From Pseudomonas sessilinigenes (lineage in GTDB: Bacteria > Pseudomonadota > Gammaproteobacteria > Pseudomonadales > Pseudomonadaceae): a stretch of 64,000 bases of DNA. The position numbers were made by a program, and so were the translations under genes. The DNA lies in contig NZ_CP027706.1 of assembly GCF_003850565.1 (NCBI RefSeq), forward strand, positions 1,860,001-1,924,000. The letters run 5' to 3'. Under the pieces are notes generated by a model. The model was not told the DNA's origin, ran no database searches, and was given only the letters and a program-made list of their open reading frames with translations. Each line of letters begins with the position of its first letter. Within the stretch, counting starts at the first letter, position 1. Positions 1 to 9,102 of this stretch are shown piece after piece.

Positions 1-387
<387 letters not shown>

Positions 388-402
388 GCAATAATAAGAA
401 AC

Positions 403-614
403 CACGGCGGTTGGCCCGTCGTGAGCCTTGTGCGCAAGACTCACCGCGGAATATCCGCTGGACTCGACCTCTCAGGGTAGCGCCACACACTGGACCGGGG
501 CCCAGGCTCCGGAACCCAGGTGTGGCGCTGGTTTGAGAGTAGCGGTCACAGGTGGTGCGGCACTCCTGGAGTGCAGCGCCGAATGCGCAGTACCTAACGA
601 AGACGGTAAAAAGC
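403..614 (+). ncRNA. Structured leader upstream of sucC (candidate sucC RNA motif)
   Basis: The 227-base gap between lpd and sucC is unusually structured. A hairpin pairs 403-410 with 416-423 (8 bp, one G-U). A longer inverted repeat pairs AGCGCCACAC at 479-488 exactly with GTGTGGCGCT at 520-529, and enclosed GC-rich bases can extend it. A conserved RNA called the sucC motif is known in Pseudomonas 5' UTRs of sucC; position, genus and fold type fit, but I could not check against its covariance model. The sucC start has only a weak Shine-Dalgarno sequence, so control of translation is possible. Confidence 0.5.
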
Positions 615-1781
615 ATGAATCTTCACGAGTATCAGGGTAAGCAGCTGTTCGCTGAGTACGGCCTGCCAGTATCCAAAGGCTACGCGGTAGACACCCCGGA
701 AGAAGCAGCAGAAGCTTGCGACAAGATTGGCGGCTCCGAGTGGGTTGTCAAAGCCCAGGTTCACGCCGGTGGTCGCGGTAAAGCGGGCGGCGTCAAGCTG
801 GTTCGCAGCAAAGAAGACGCTAAGGCATTCGCACAGCAGTGGCTGGGCAAGCGTCTGGTGACTTATCAGACTGACGCCAATGGCCAGCCTGTCACCAAAA
901 TCCTGGTTGAATCGTGCACTGATATCGCTAAAGAGCTGTACCTGGGCGCTGTCGTTGACCGTTCGAGCCGTCGCATCGTGTTCATGGCTTCCACCGAAGG
1001 TGGCGTGGACATCGAGAAAATCGCTCACGACACTCCAGAAAAAATTCTCAAGGCCACTATCGATCCACTGGTCGGCGCTCAGCCATTCCAGGGTCGCGAG
1101 CTGGCATTCCAACTGGGTCTGGAAGGCAAGCAAGTTGCCCAGTTCGCCAAGATCTTCGTAGGTCTGGCCAAACTGTTCCAGGATCACGACCTGGCTCTGC
1201 TGGAAGTGAACCCACTTGTCATCAAGGCCGACGGCGATCTGCACTGCCTGGACGCGAAGATCAACATCGACGCCAACGCCATGTACCGTCAGCCTAAGCT
1301 GAAGACCTTCCACGATCCGTCCCAGGACGATCCACGCGAAGCCCACGCTGCCAAGTTCGAACTGAACTACGTGGCCCTGGACGGCAACATCGGTTGCATG
1401 GTCAACGGTGCTGGTCTGGCCATGGGTACCATGGACATCGTCAACCTGCACGGCGGTAAGCCAGCCAACTTCCTCGACGTAGGTGGTGGTGCTACCAAAG
1501 AGCGCGTGACCGAAGCCTTCAAGATCATCCTGTCCGACGCCAACGTCGCAGCAGTACTGGTCAACATCTTCGGCGGCATCGTTCGCTGCGACATGATTGC
1601 CGAAGGCATCATCGGCGCCGTGAAAGAAGTCGGCGTGAAAATCCCGGTTGTTGTTCGCCTTGAAGGCAACAACGCTGAACTGGGCGCTAAAGTACTGGCA
1701 GAAAGCGGCTTGAACATCATCGCTGCTACCAGCCTGACCGACGCTGCTCAACAAGTTGTCAAAGCTGCGGAGGGCAAATAA
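615..1781 (+). CDS. sucC: Succinate-CoA ligase (ADP-forming), beta subunit
   Basis: SucC forms the ATP-grasp half of succinyl-CoA synthetase, converting succinyl-CoA plus ADP and phosphate to succinate, CoA and ATP in the TCA cycle. The 388-residue product starts [19 protein letters not shown], the family signature, and has the usual length. It keeps the glycine-rich ATP-grasp segment ([15 protein letters not shown]) and the C-terminal CoA-ligase region with [13 protein letters not shown]. The ATG at 615 is chosen by family alignment; the frame is open further upstream to 552 but that part is the structured leader. The stop overlaps the sucD start (TAATG), indicating translational coupling. 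Confidence 0.98.
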   Translation: MNLHEYQGKQLFAEYGLPVSKGYAVDTPEEAAEACDKIGGSEWVVKAQVHAGGRGKAGGVKLVRSKEDAKAFAQQWLGKRLVTYQTDANGQPVTKILVESCTDIAKELYLGAVVDRSSRRIVFMASTEGGVDIEKIAHDTPEKILKATIDPLVGAQPFQGRELAFQLGLEGKQVAQFAKIFVGLAKLFQDHDLALLEVNPLVIKADGDLHCLDAKINIDANAMYRQPKLKTFHDPSQDDPREAHAAKFELNYVALDGNIGCMVNGAGLAMGTMDIVNLHGGKPANFLDVGGGATKERVTEAFKIILSDANVAAVLVNIFGGIVRCDMIAEGIIGAVKEVGVKIPVVVRLEGNNAELGAKVLAESGLNIIAATSLTDAAQQVVKAAEGK

Positions 1782-2662
1782 TGAGCGTCCTGATCAATAA
1801 AGACACCAAGGTTATCTGCCAAGGTATCACCGGTTCGCAGGGTAGCTTCCACACCCAGCAAGCCATCGAATACGGCACCCAGATGGTGGGTGGCGTAACT
1901 CCGGGCAAAGGCGGTACCGAGCACCTGGGCCTGCCAGTGTTCAACACCGTGAAAGATGCTGTAGCCGCCACTGGCGCCACCGCCAGCGTCATCTACGTTC
2001 CAGCTCCTTTCTGCAAGGACTCGATCCTGGAAGCAGCCTTCGGCGGCATCAAGCTGATCGTCTGCATCACCGAAGGCATTCCTACCCTGGACATGCTGGA
2101 CGCTAAAGTTAAGTGCGACGAGCTGGGCGTGACCCTGATCGGCCCTAACTGCCCAGGCGTGATCACTCCGGGCGAATGCAAGATCGGCATCATGCCAGGT
2201 CACATTCACTTGCCAGGCAAGGTCGGTATCGTTTCCCGTTCTGGCACCCTGACCTATGAAGCCGTCAAGCAGACCACTGACGCCGGTTTCGGCCAGTCCA
2301 CCTGCGTCGGCATCGGTGGTGACCCGATCCCAGGCTCCAACTTCATCGACATCCTGAAGCTGTTCCAGGAAGACCCGAAGACCGAAGCGATCGTGATGAT
2401 CGGTGAGATCGGCGGTTCGGCTGAAGAAGAAGCGGCTGCCTACATCAAGGCTCACGTGACCAAGCCGGTTGTTTCCTACATCGCTGGTGTGACTGCTCCT
2501 CCGGGCAAGCGCATGGGCCACGCAGGTGCAATCATCTCCGGCGGCAAAGGCACTGCAGACGAGAAATTCGCTGCTCTGCAAGACGCAGGCGTGAAAACCG
2601 TGCGTTCGCTGGCAGACATCGGCAAGGCCCTGGCCGAGCTGACTGGCTGGGCGGTCAAGTAA
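1781..2662 (+). CDS. sucD: Succinate-CoA ligase (ADP-forming), alpha subunit
   Basis: SucD is the CoA-binding and phosphohistidine-carrying subunit of succinyl-CoA synthetase and pairs with SucC. The 293-residue protein starts [21 protein letters not shown], with the Rossmann-like CoA-binding domain first. The catalytic histidine lies in the C-terminal [14 protein letters not shown] motif. Length and both domains are complete. The gene shares one base with the sucC stop codon and is followed within 30 bases by a strong terminator, so sucCD ends as a transcription unit here. Confidence 0.98.
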   Translation: MSVLINKDTKVICQGITGSQGSFHTQQAIEYGTQMVGGVTPGKGGTEHLGLPVFNTVKDAVAATGATASVIYVPAPFCKDSILEAAFGGIKLIVCITEGIPTLDMLDAKVKCDELGVTLIGPNCPGVITPGECKIGIMPGHIHLPGKVGIVSRSGTLTYEAVKQTTDAGFGQSTCVGIGGDPIPGSNFIDILKLFQEDPKTEAIVMIGEIGGSAEEEAAAYIKAHVTKPVVSYIAGVTAPPGKRMGHAGAIISGGKGTADEKFAALQDAGVKTVRSLADIGKALAELTGWAVK

Positions 2663-2690
2663 GCCTCGCGCTTAACTTGTAGCTCTGCTG

Positions 2691-2718
2691 ACAAAGGCCA
2701 CCTTCGGGTGGCCTTTGT
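2691..2718 (+). terminator. Intrinsic terminator after sucD
   Basis: A perfect 12-bp stem (2691-2702 with 2707-2718) is closed by a TTCG tetraloop, 29 bases after the sucD stop. No long T run follows, but the stem contains an internal TTT at its 3' side. Confidence 0.8.
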
Positions 2719-3013
2719 GCGTTCCGAGTTCCTGAAAAGGGTCTGGGACGGGGCAAAGAGGGAAAGGGGATTAATACCCGCGGAAATATAGTTTCAAAAA
2801 AGCGACATTGCGATGTCGCATATCAGAAAATTTACCCCACGCCGATGCGTTCGTCTTACAGATTCGTTACGCTAGCCGCCTCTTTGATGTGTCTGCGACC
2901 CACAAGGCCGCGGCACGCTAAACGGGTCAGTCTTATACGGACTGACAGCATTTCCCTCACCCATAAGGGAAATCCCTCTCTAAATTCCGATTCAGTAGTG
3001 TGGTATTTCCTTA
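2719..3013 (+). other. Non-coding, hairpin-rich leader of brnQ
   Basis: No convincing gene lies in these 295 bases. Three inverted repeats are visible: GCGACAT/ATGTCGC at 2802-2808 and 2813-2819; GTCAGTC/GACTGAC at 2926-2932 and 2940-2946; and TTTCCCT/AGGGAAA at 2951-2957 and 2966-2972. The last two are adjacent and lie 40-90 bases before the brnQ start. I saw no leader peptide rich in Leu, Ile or Val codons. The region probably holds the brnQ promoter and may fold as a regulatory leader. Confidence 0.45.
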
Positions 3014-4327
3014 ATGAAAGTGTTGAAAGGCCAGGACATTCTGGCGCTCGGCTTTATGACTTTTGCCCTGTTCGTTGGAGCAGGCAACATTATCTTCCCG
3101 CCTATCGTCGGCTTGCAGTCCGGACCCCATGTCTGGATGGCGGCGTTGGGTTTTCTGATCACCGCAGTCGGCCTGCCGGTGATCACCGTGGTCGCCCTGG
3201 CCAAGGTCGGCGGCGCCATGGATTCCCTGAGCAGCCCCATCGGCAAGGTCGCCGGCGGCCTGTTGGCTGCAGTGAGCTACCTGGCAGTGGGCCCGTTGTT
3301 CGCCACTCCGCGCACGGCCACCGTATCCTTCGAAGTGGGCCTGGCGCCGCTGACTGGCGAAAGCCCGCTGGCGCTGGCGCTCTATAGCACGGTCTACTTC
3401 CTGTTGGTGTTTTTCATCTCCTTGTACCCGGGCCGTCTGCTGGACACCGTTGGTCGCTTCCTGGCGCCACTGAAGATCATCGCCCTGGCGGTCCTGGGGA
3501 TCGCGGCATTCGCCTTGCCAGCCGGTGATATCGGCCAGGCCACTCCGGAATACGTGGCGGCGCCGTTCTCCCAAGGCTTCATCAATGGCTACCTGACTAT
3601 GGACACCCTGGGTGCCCTGGTGTTCGGTATCGTCATCGTCAACGCGATCCGCTCCCGTGGCGTCGAGTCACCGCGGTTGATCACCCGTTACGCGGTGATC
3701 GCCGGCCTGGTGGCCGGTGTCGGCCTGGCACTGGTCTACGTCAGCCTGTTCCGCCTGGGCTCCGGTAGCCACGAAGTAGCTGTTGGTGCGACCAACGGTG
3801 CGGCCGTGTTGCATGCCTATGTGCAGCACACCTTCGGCTCCCTGGGCAGTGGTTTCCTCGCGGTACTGATCTCCCTGGCGTGCCTGGTGACCGCCGTAGG
3901 CCTGACTTGCGCCTGTGCCGAGTACTTCAGCCGGGTCCTGCCGCTGTCCTACAAGACCCTGGTAGTGATCCTCGCGGGCTTCTCGCTGGTGGTGTCGAAC
4001 CTGGGCCTGACCAAGCTGATCGCGTTCTCGATCCCGGTGCTGACCGCTATCTATCCGCCATGCATCGTTCTGGTGGCCCTGAGCTTCTGCAAGGACTTCT
4101 GGCAGGATCAACGCCGCATCGTCGGCCCGGTGATGCTGGTCTCGTTCATCTTCGGCCTGATCGATGCAATCAAGGGCACCGCGTTTGCCGATCTCATTCC
4201 TAGCCAACTGTCCCACCTGCCGTTGAGCGAGCAGGGCCTGGCCTGGCTGGTGCCTTCGGTGATCATCCTGGCGCTGGCCGTGGTCTGCGATCGCCTGTTG
4301 GGCAAGCCCAGCGAAGCCCTGGCTTGA
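3014..4327 (+). CDS. brnQ: Branched-chain amino acid:cation symporter (BrnQ/BraB, LIVCS family)
   Basis: Inner-membrane carrier for leucine, isoleucine and valine coupled to Na+ or H+. The 437-residue product is hydrophobic throughout with about 12 predicted membrane segments. It starts [20 protein letters not shown] and continues GAGNIIFPP, the conserved LIVCS-family opening. Length matches the family. In Pseudomonas the braB copy sits beside sucCD, as here. The start at 3014 gives the family N-terminus, though the bases before it show no strong Shine-Dalgarno. A structured leader precedes it and a strong terminator follows, so it is probably monocistronic. Confidence 0.95.
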   Translation: MKVLKGQDILALGFMTFALFVGAGNIIFPPIVGLQSGPHVWMAALGFLITAVGLPVITVVALAKVGGAMDSLSSPIGKVAGGLLAAVSYLAVGPLFATPRTATVSFEVGLAPLTGESPLALALYSTVYFLLVFFISLYPGRLLDTVGRFLAPLKIIALAVLGIAAFALPAGDIGQATPEYVAAPFSQGFINGYLTMDTLGALVFGIVIVNAIRSRGVESPRLITRYAVIAGLVAGVGLALVYVSLFRLGSGSHEVAVGATNGAAVLHAYVQHTFGSLGSGFLAVLISLACLVTAVGLTCACAEYFSRVLPLSYKTLVVILAGFSLVVSNLGLTKLIAFSIPVLTAIYPPCIVLVALSFCKDFWQDQRRIVGPVMLVSFIFGLIDAIKGTAFADLIPSQLSHLPLSEQGLAWLVPSVIILALAVVCDRLLGKPSEALA

Positions 4328-4375
4328 TTTGACCTGTGTTCGCCGGCCGTCACGAGCGGTCGGCCAGCGCTGATT

Positions 4376-4410
4376 AAAATGCCCCGTATCCATCGATACG
4401 GGGCATTTTT
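4376..4410 (+). terminator. Intrinsic terminator after brnQ
   Basis: The 14-base arm at 4376-4389 (AAAATGCCCCGTAT) pairs with 4396-4409; the 3' arm ends in a T run. Nothing else is encoded between brnQ and the next gene. Confidence 0.9.
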
Positions 4411-4493
4411 TATGGGCCTTGCACGGTGTCTTTTTCCCCGGTGAGGCGTCGAAACAGTGCTCCCAGCTTTCGCCAATGCCCACAGGAATTTGC

Positions 4494-5234
4494 ATGTCGT
4501 TCATCCAAGCCAACCAGATCCACCTATTGGCCGCTCTATGGTTCATCGTCTGCTGGGGCGGCTATACCCGCTATGCCACCTGGAAAGGCCGCGACACGCC
4601 TTGCCTGGCCAGTGTCCTGCACCTGTATCGCGAAGACTGGATGCGCCGCATGCTGTTGCGGGACAACCGTATTGCCGATGCCAGCGTGATCGGTAACCTG
4701 GAGCGCAATGCTTCGTTCTTCGCCTCCAGCACCCTGATCATCCTGGCCGGCATCATCACCGTACTGGGTGCATCGGAACGCGCGGTCTCGCTGTTGGCGG
4801 ATATCCCCATGGTCCAGCAGGCTTCCCAGGGCATGTCGGAAATCAAGTTGCTATGCCTGGCCCTGGTGTTCGTCTATGCCTTCTTCACCTTCAGTTGGTG
4901 CATGCGCCAGTACAACTTCGCCGCGGTGCTGGTGGGTTCGGCGCCGATGATCGGCGAGCGGCATGTGTCCGAGCAGGAGCGCAAGGCCTTTGCCGCCCGT
5001 GCTGCGCGGGTGATCTCCATGGCGGCCAACCAGTTCAACTTCGGCTTGCGCTCGTATTACTTCGGCATGAGCATGCTGGCCTGGTTCGTCAGTCCCTGGT
5101 TGTTCATGTTGATGAGTAGCGGGGTAGTGCTGGTGCTCTATCGTCGCGAATTTCATTCCGACGTCCTGGACGTCATGGTCTATACCCCTACAGAGGCGCC
5201 CTTGCCCGAGGCGAACAAGGAGAGCAACGGATGA
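4494..5234 (+). CDS. DUF599 family membrane protein
   Basis: A 246-residue integral membrane protein of unknown function, matching the DUF599 family in its opening (MSFIQANQIHLLAALWFIVCWGGYTRY) pattern and overall layout. Membrane segments are visible near residues 7-25, 77-97, 115-135 and 190-215, with charged linkers between. The ATG at 4494 is preferred to an in-frame start at 4419 because AGGAA lies 5 bases upstream and the extra N-terminus would overlap the brnQ terminator. It overlaps the next gene by ATGA, so the two membrane proteins are likely co-translated. Confidence 0.8.
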   Translation: MSFIQANQIHLLAALWFIVCWGGYTRYATWKGRDTPCLASVLHLYREDWMRRMLLRDNRIADASVIGNLERNASFFASSTLIILAGIITVLGASERAVSLLADIPMVQQASQGMSEIKLLCLALVFVYAFFTFSWCMRQYNFAAVLVGSAPMIGERHVSEQERKAFAARAARVISMAANQFNFGLRSYYFGMSMLAWFVSPWLFMLMSSGVVLVLYRREFHSDVLDVMVYTPTEAPLPEANKESNG

Positions 5235-5632
5235 CCATTACGTTCTGGTGCGTGTTTATCAGCGCGTTGTTGATCTTCATTGCGCGGATGCCAGTGGCCA
5301 AGGCCATGAAGGAGCAGGGTGGCTACGACAACCACCTGCCGCGCCTGCAGCAGGCCCGGTTGAGCGGGCGTGGTGCCCGGGCCCTGGCGGCCCACCAGAA
5401 CAGTTTCGAAGCCTTCATCCTGTTCGCCGTGGGGGTGTTGATGGCGCACACCACGCAGACCCAGGGTTGGCTGATCGATACCCTGGCAATCATCTTCGTG
5501 ATTGCCCGTGTGCTTTACCTGGGGTGTTATCTGGCCGACCTGGCGTGGCAGCGGAGCCTGGCCTGGGGGGTGAGCCTGTTATGTTCTTTGTTATTGATGC
5601 TTAGTCCAACTTTTCGTTGGTTGTTGGCATAG
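5231..5632 (+). CDS. MAPEG domain membrane protein
   Basis: A 133-residue protein with four hydrophobic segments and the MAPEG-family pattern of a polar stretch with KEQGGYDNHLPR followed by RALAAHQNSFEAFILFA. MAPEG proteins include membrane glutathione transferases and related small proteins; bacterial members such as this are mostly uncharacterised. The start overlaps the DUF599 stop. A bidirectional terminator lies directly downstream. Confidence 0.85.
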   Translation: MTITFWCVFISALLIFIARMPVAKAMKEQGGYDNHLPRLQQARLSGRGARALAAHQNSFEAFILFAVGVLMAHTTQTQGWLIDTLAIIFVIARVLYLGCYLADLAWQRSLAWGVSLLCSLLLMLSPTFRWLLA

Positions 5633-5648
5633 AAGTTACGCCGGAAAA

Positions 5649-5677
5649 AATAAAGCCCGCACTTGGCGGGCTTTATT
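5649..5677. terminator. Bidirectional terminator
   Basis: AATAAAGCCCGC at 5649-5660 pairs with GCGGGCTTTATT at 5666-5677 around a 5-base loop, with A-rich and T-rich flanks. It separates the MAPEG gene from the convergent lipoprotein gene and can serve both. Confidence 0.85.
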
Positions 5678-5698
5678 GTGTGTTGCGCTAAAACCGAT

Positions 5699-5950
5699 TT
5701 AGTTGGTTTTAGGTGCGGCATCCTTAGCGGCTTCTTCGGCTGCAGCCTTGTTGGATTCAGCCTGATCTTTGGCAGCTTCGGCGTTTTCCTTGGCTGCGTC
5801 GTTCACCTTATCCTGAGCTTCGTTCATTTTCTGTTGGGCTTGCTCAGCATGTTGGTTGGCATCTTGAGCTTTGTCCTCGGATTTCTTGTCGCAGGCAGCC
5901 AGACCGAGGGAAGCGGTCAGCATCAGGGCAATAGCTAAAGTCTTACGCAT
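5699..5950 (-). CDS. Small alanine-rich coiled-coil lipoprotein
   Basis: An 83-residue protein with a clear lipoprotein signal: MRKTLAIALMLTASLGLAAC, so Cys20 would be lipidated after cleavage by LspA. The mature part is almost wholly Ala, Glu, Lys, Asp, Gln and Asn in heptad-like order, predicting one long helix or coiled coil that could trimerise. The ATG at 5950 has AGGAG at good spacing; an in-frame start at 5995 would bury the signal. Function is unknown; the design recalls small periplasmic lipoproteins such as OprI/Lpp, but there is no sequence identity strong enough to claim it. Confidence 0.85.
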   Translation of the reverse strand: MRKTLAIALMLTASLGLAACDKKSEDKAQDANQHAEQAQQKMNEAQDKVNDAAKENAEAAKDQAESNKAAAEEAAKDAAPKTN

Positions 5951-6108
5951 GGGGTGTTTCTCCTGAGTGAAGATATCTACTGGCCTTTCGATCATGGCCT
6001 TGTGCTTTAAGTTCCTTGGGCCCCACAGATATATTAAGGATTGATGTCACGGAACTTTTTCGTGCTTTGTTAAATGCACATTTCTGACAATAACAAGAGA
6101 TATCTGTG

Positions 6109-6585
6109 ATGGCGCAAAATCTGATTTTTGAGCGTGCAACGCGATTCCTCTTGGCGCTACGCCACTGCCAAGTGTTGGGTATAACCGTTCATGACGCCTC
6201 TGAGGAAGGGATTACCCTGACCTTGCCCTACAGCCCAAAAATCGTCGGCGACTCGCAAAGCGGTGTCATTCATGGCGGGGCCCTGACGTCATTGATGGAC
6301 TCTGCCTGCGGTATGGCCACGCTCTGCGTGCTGCCGGAGTTCGAGGTGTGTCCGACGCTGGACTTGCGCATAGATTATATGCACCCAGCCATTCCTCACC
6401 GGGATGTGCATGGTTTTGCCCAGTGTTATCGGGTCACCAAGGATGTGATCTTTACCCGTGGTTTTGCCTATCAGGACGATCCGGCGCACCCGGTAGCCCA
6501 CGTGGTGGGCACCTTCATGCGTTTGGGCAAGGGGCTCAAGGGTGCCCCGGTTTCCTCCGGCACGGCAAAAGGAGATTCGGCATGA
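6109..6585 (+). CDS. PaaI-family hotdog thioesterase (first of a tandem pair)
   Basis: A 158-residue hotdog-fold protein. The HGGALTSLMDSACGMA segment is the PaaI/YbgC-type active site, with Asp as the expected catalytic carboxylate, and the later strand DLRIDYMHPA fits the substrate groove. Members hydrolyse acyl-CoA thioesters; the substrate here cannot be read. ATG at 6109 is used; a GTG sits just before it at 6106. The stop overlaps the start of a second hotdog gene (ATGA), suggesting the two products are made together and may form a heteromer. Confidence 0.85.
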   Translation: MAQNLIFERATRFLLALRHCQVLGITVHDASEEGITLTLPYSPKIVGDSQSGVIHGGALTSLMDSACGMATLCVLPEFEVCPTLDLRIDYMHPAIPHRDVHGFAQCYRVTKDVIFTRGFAYQDDPAHPVAHVVGTFMRLGKGLKGAPVSSGTAKGDSA

Positions 6586-7034
6586 GCGAGGATTTCAAGG
6601 CATTGCTGGAGCAGGCCCATCGACAGGGTGAGTACGCCCCGCTGCTGCAAAGGGTTCCCTATGCAGGGCTGATCGGCATCGAGTGCTCGCGACAGGGTGA
6701 TGAGCTGCTGTTTCGCCTGCCGGCCAACAAGGACAACATCGGCAATCCATTGCTGCCAGCACTCCACGGAGGAGTGATCGCCGGCTTCATGGAGCTGGCG
6801 GCATCCCTGCATCTGTTGATCTTCACGGGGGCGTGCGAGGTGCCGAAGATCATCGACTTCTCCCTGGATTACCTGAGTGCCGGGCGTTTTCGCGACACCT
6901 TTGCCCGTTGCCAGGTGTGTCGCCAAGGCCGGCGGGTGGCCAACGTCGCCATCACCGCCTGGCAGAGTACCGCTGATGAGCCGATTGCCACTGCCCGGGC
7001 ACATTTCAAGATTCAGGAGAGTCCCGGCCCTTGA
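6582..7034 (+). CDS. PaaI-family hotdog thioesterase (second of a tandem pair)
   Basis: A 150-residue hotdog protein with HGGVIAGFMELAAS at the active site, where Glu replaces the Asp of the upstream partner. The segment PKIIDFSLDYLSAG forms the usual central strand. The ATG at 6582 overlaps the upstream stop and has AAAGGAG upstream; the frame is open further to 6348 but that would run through the first gene. The stop codon lies inside the heat-shock promoter of htpG. Confidence 0.85.
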   Translation: MSEDFKALLEQAHRQGEYAPLLQRVPYAGLIGIECSRQGDELLFRLPANKDNIGNPLLPALHGGVIAGFMELAASLHLLIFTGACEVPKIIDFSLDYLSAGRFRDTFARCQVCRQGRRVANVAITAWQSTADEPIATARAHFKIQESPGP

Positions 7035-7057
7035 AATCTGCCGAGTGATCCCCACTT
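7030..7057 (+). promoter_or_regulatory. Sigma-32 (RpoH) promoter of htpG
   Basis: CTTGAA at 7030-7035 is followed by 14 bases and CCCCACTT at 7050-7057. This is close to the RpoH consensus CTTGAAA-spacer-CCCCATNT. The -35 element overlaps the stop codon of the upstream thioesterase gene. The predicted start of transcription, near 7064, leaves a leader of about 60 bases containing a TTCG-capped hairpin (7073-7094). Confidence 0.85.
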
Positions 7058-7123
7058 TCATGTCATCCCGCCGCCGTCCGCCTTCGGGCGCGGCCACAGC
7101 CATCTGATTGGAGTTTGATGACC

Positions 7124-9028
7124 ATGAGTGTGGAAACTCAAAAGGAAACCCTGGGCTTCCAGACCGAGGTGAAGCAACTGCTGCACCTCATGATCCATTC
7201 GCTGTATTCCAACAAGGAAATCTTCCTTCGCGAATTGATCTCGAACGCCTCCGATGCGGTCGATAAATTGCGTTTCGAAGCCCTGTCCAAGCCCGAGTTG
7301 CTGGAAGGTGGCGCCGAACTGAAAATCCGTGTGAGCTTCGATAAGGACGCTAAAACCGTCACCCTCGAAGACAACGGCATCGGCATGAGCCGTGAAGATG
7401 TGATCACCCACCTGGGTACCATCGCCAAGTCCGGCACCGCCGACTTCATGAAGAACCTCACCGGCGACCAGAAGAAGGACTCGCACCTGATCGGTCAGTT
7501 CGGTGTCGGTTTCTATTCCGCGTTCATCGTCGCCGACCAGGTCGAGGTGTTCAGCCGTCGTGCCGGCCTGGCCGCCAGCGAAGGCGTGCATTGGTCGTCC
7601 AAGGGCGAAGGCGAGTTCGAAGTCGCCACCATCGACAAGGCCGAGCGCGGCACCCGTATCGTCCTGCACCTGAAGTCCGGCGAAGACGAGTTCGCCGACG
7701 GCTGGCGCCTGCGCAACATCATCAAGAAGTACTCCGACCATATCGCCTTGCCGATCGAACTGCCTAAAGAAGCGGCAGCTGCCGAAGGCGAGGAGAAGCC
7801 GGCGCTGGAGTGGGAAACCGTCAACCGCGCCAGCGCCCTGTGGACCCGTCCGCGTACCGAGATCAAGGACGAGGAATACCAGGAGTTCTACAAGCACATC
7901 GCCCATGACTTCGAGAACCCGCTGAGCTGGAGCCACAACAAGGTCGAAGGCAAGCTGGAATACAGCTCGCTGCTGTACGTACCGGCCCGCGCGCCGTTCG
8001 ACCTGTACCAGCGTGAAGCGCCGAAGGGCCTCAAGCTCTACGTGCAGCGCGTGTTCGTCATGGACCAGGCCGAATCCTTCCTGCCGCTGTACCTGCGCTT
8101 CATCAAGGGCGTGGTGGACTCCAACGACCTGTCGCTGAACGTCTCCCGCGAAATCCTGCAGAAAGACCCGATCATCGATTCGATGAAGTCGGCGCTGACC
8201 AAGCGCGTGCTGGACATGCTGGAGAAGCTGGCCAAGAACGAGCCGGAGCAATACAAGGGCTTCTGGAAGAACTTCGGCCAGGTGATGAAGGAAGGCCCGG
8301 CCGAGGACTTCGCCAACAAGGAGAAGATCGCCGGCCTGCTGCGCTTTGCTTCCACCCAGGGCGAAGACGGCGAGCAGAACGTTTCCCTGGCCGAATACCT
8401 GGCGCGTGCCAAGGAAGGCCAGGACAAGATCTACTTCCTCACCGGCGAATCCTACGCCCAGGTCAAGAACAGCCCGCACCTGGAAGTCTTCCGCAAGAAA
8501 GGCATCGAAGTGCTGCTGCTCACCGACCGGATCGACGAGTGGCTGATGAGCTACCTCAACGAGTTCGACGGCAAGAGCTTTGTCGACGTGGCACGTGGTG
8601 ACCTGGACCTGGGCAACCTGGACTCCGAAGAGGACAAGAAGGCCGCCGAGGAAGTCGCCAAGAGCAAAGAAGGCCTGGTGGAGCGGATCAAGACCGCCCT
8701 GGGCGAGAATGTCAGCGAAGTGCGGGTTTCCCACCGCCTGACCGATTCGCCGGCGATCCTGGCCATCGGTGAACAGGACCTGGGCCTGCAGATGCGCCAG
8801 ATCCTCGAAGCCAGCGGGCAGAAGGTGCCGGACTCCAAGCCGATCTTCGAATTCAACCCAAGCCATCCGTTGATCGAGAAGCTCGACGGCGAGCAGAGCG
8901 AGGAGCGTTTTGGCGACCTGTCGCACATCCTCTTCGACCAGGCTGCCCTGGCGGCCGGTGATAGCTTGAAAGACCCAGCGGCATATGTCCGCCGGTTGAA
9001 CAAGCTCCTGGTCGAGCTGTCGGTTTAA
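7124..9028 (+). CDS. htpG: Molecular chaperone HtpG (Hsp90)
   Basis: Bacterial Hsp90, an ATP-dependent homodimeric cytoplasmic chaperone. The 634-residue product contains the GHKL ATPase domain first ([14 protein letters not shown] with the catalytic Glu and the Asn that holds Mg; then DNGIGM and [11 protein letters not shown]), a middle domain with the conserved [14 protein letters not shown] region and Arg in LNVSREILQ, and a C-terminal dimerisation domain. The start [13 protein letters not shown] at 7124 matches the family and has GGAG ten bases upstream; ATG at 7118 and TTG at 7115 are alternatives. A heat-shock promoter precedes it and a terminator follows, so it is probably a single-gene unit. 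Confidence 0.98.
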   Translation: MSVETQKETLGFQTEVKQLLHLMIHSLYSNKEIFLRELISNASDAVDKLRFEALSKPELLEGGAELKIRVSFDKDAKTVTLEDNGIGMSREDVITHLGTIAKSGTADFMKNLTGDQKKDSHLIGQFGVGFYSAFIVADQVEVFSRRAGLAASEGVHWSSKGEGEFEVATIDKAERGTRIVLHLKSGEDEFADGWRLRNIIKKYSDHIALPIELPKEAAAAEGEEKPALEWETVNRASALWTRPRTEIKDEEYQEFYKHIAHDFENPLSWSHNKVEGKLEYSSLLYVPARAPFDLYQREAPKGLKLYVQRVFVMDQAESFLPLYLRFIKGVVDSNDLSLNVSREILQKDPIIDSMKSALTKRVLDMLEKLAKNEPEQYKGFWKNFGQVMKEGPAEDFANKEKIAGLLRFASTQGEDGEQNVSLAEYLARAKEGQDKIYFLTGESYAQVKNSPHLEVFRKKGIEVLLLTDRIDEWLMSYLNEFDGKSFVDVARGDLDLGNLDSEEDKKAAEEVAKSKEGLVERIKTALGENVSEVRVSHRLTDSPAILAIGEQDLGLQMRQILEASGQKVPDSKPIFEFNPSHPLIEKLDGEQSEERFGDLSHILFDQAALAAGDSLKDPAAYVRRLNKLLVELSV

Positions 9029-9040
9029 TCAAGTAGCAAG

Positions 9041-9067
9041 AAAAACCCGCCCTAACGGCGGGTTTTT
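9041..9067 (+). terminator. Intrinsic terminator after htpG
   Basis: AAAAACCCGCC at 9041-9051 pairs with GGCGGGTTTTT at 9057-9067, loop CTAAC, followed by further T. Confidence 0.92.
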
Positions 9068-9102
9068 TCATTCTGGTGTCCCTTTGCTGGAGGAGCTGAG
9101 TC

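Noticed and set aside
2845..3387. 180-codon open frame crossing the start of brnQ
   Set aside because: It overlaps brnQ out of frame, has no recognisable domain, and covers the hairpin region.
7058..8926. Open frame of 622 codons opposite htpG
   Set aside because: No family features; htpG is certain on the plus strand.
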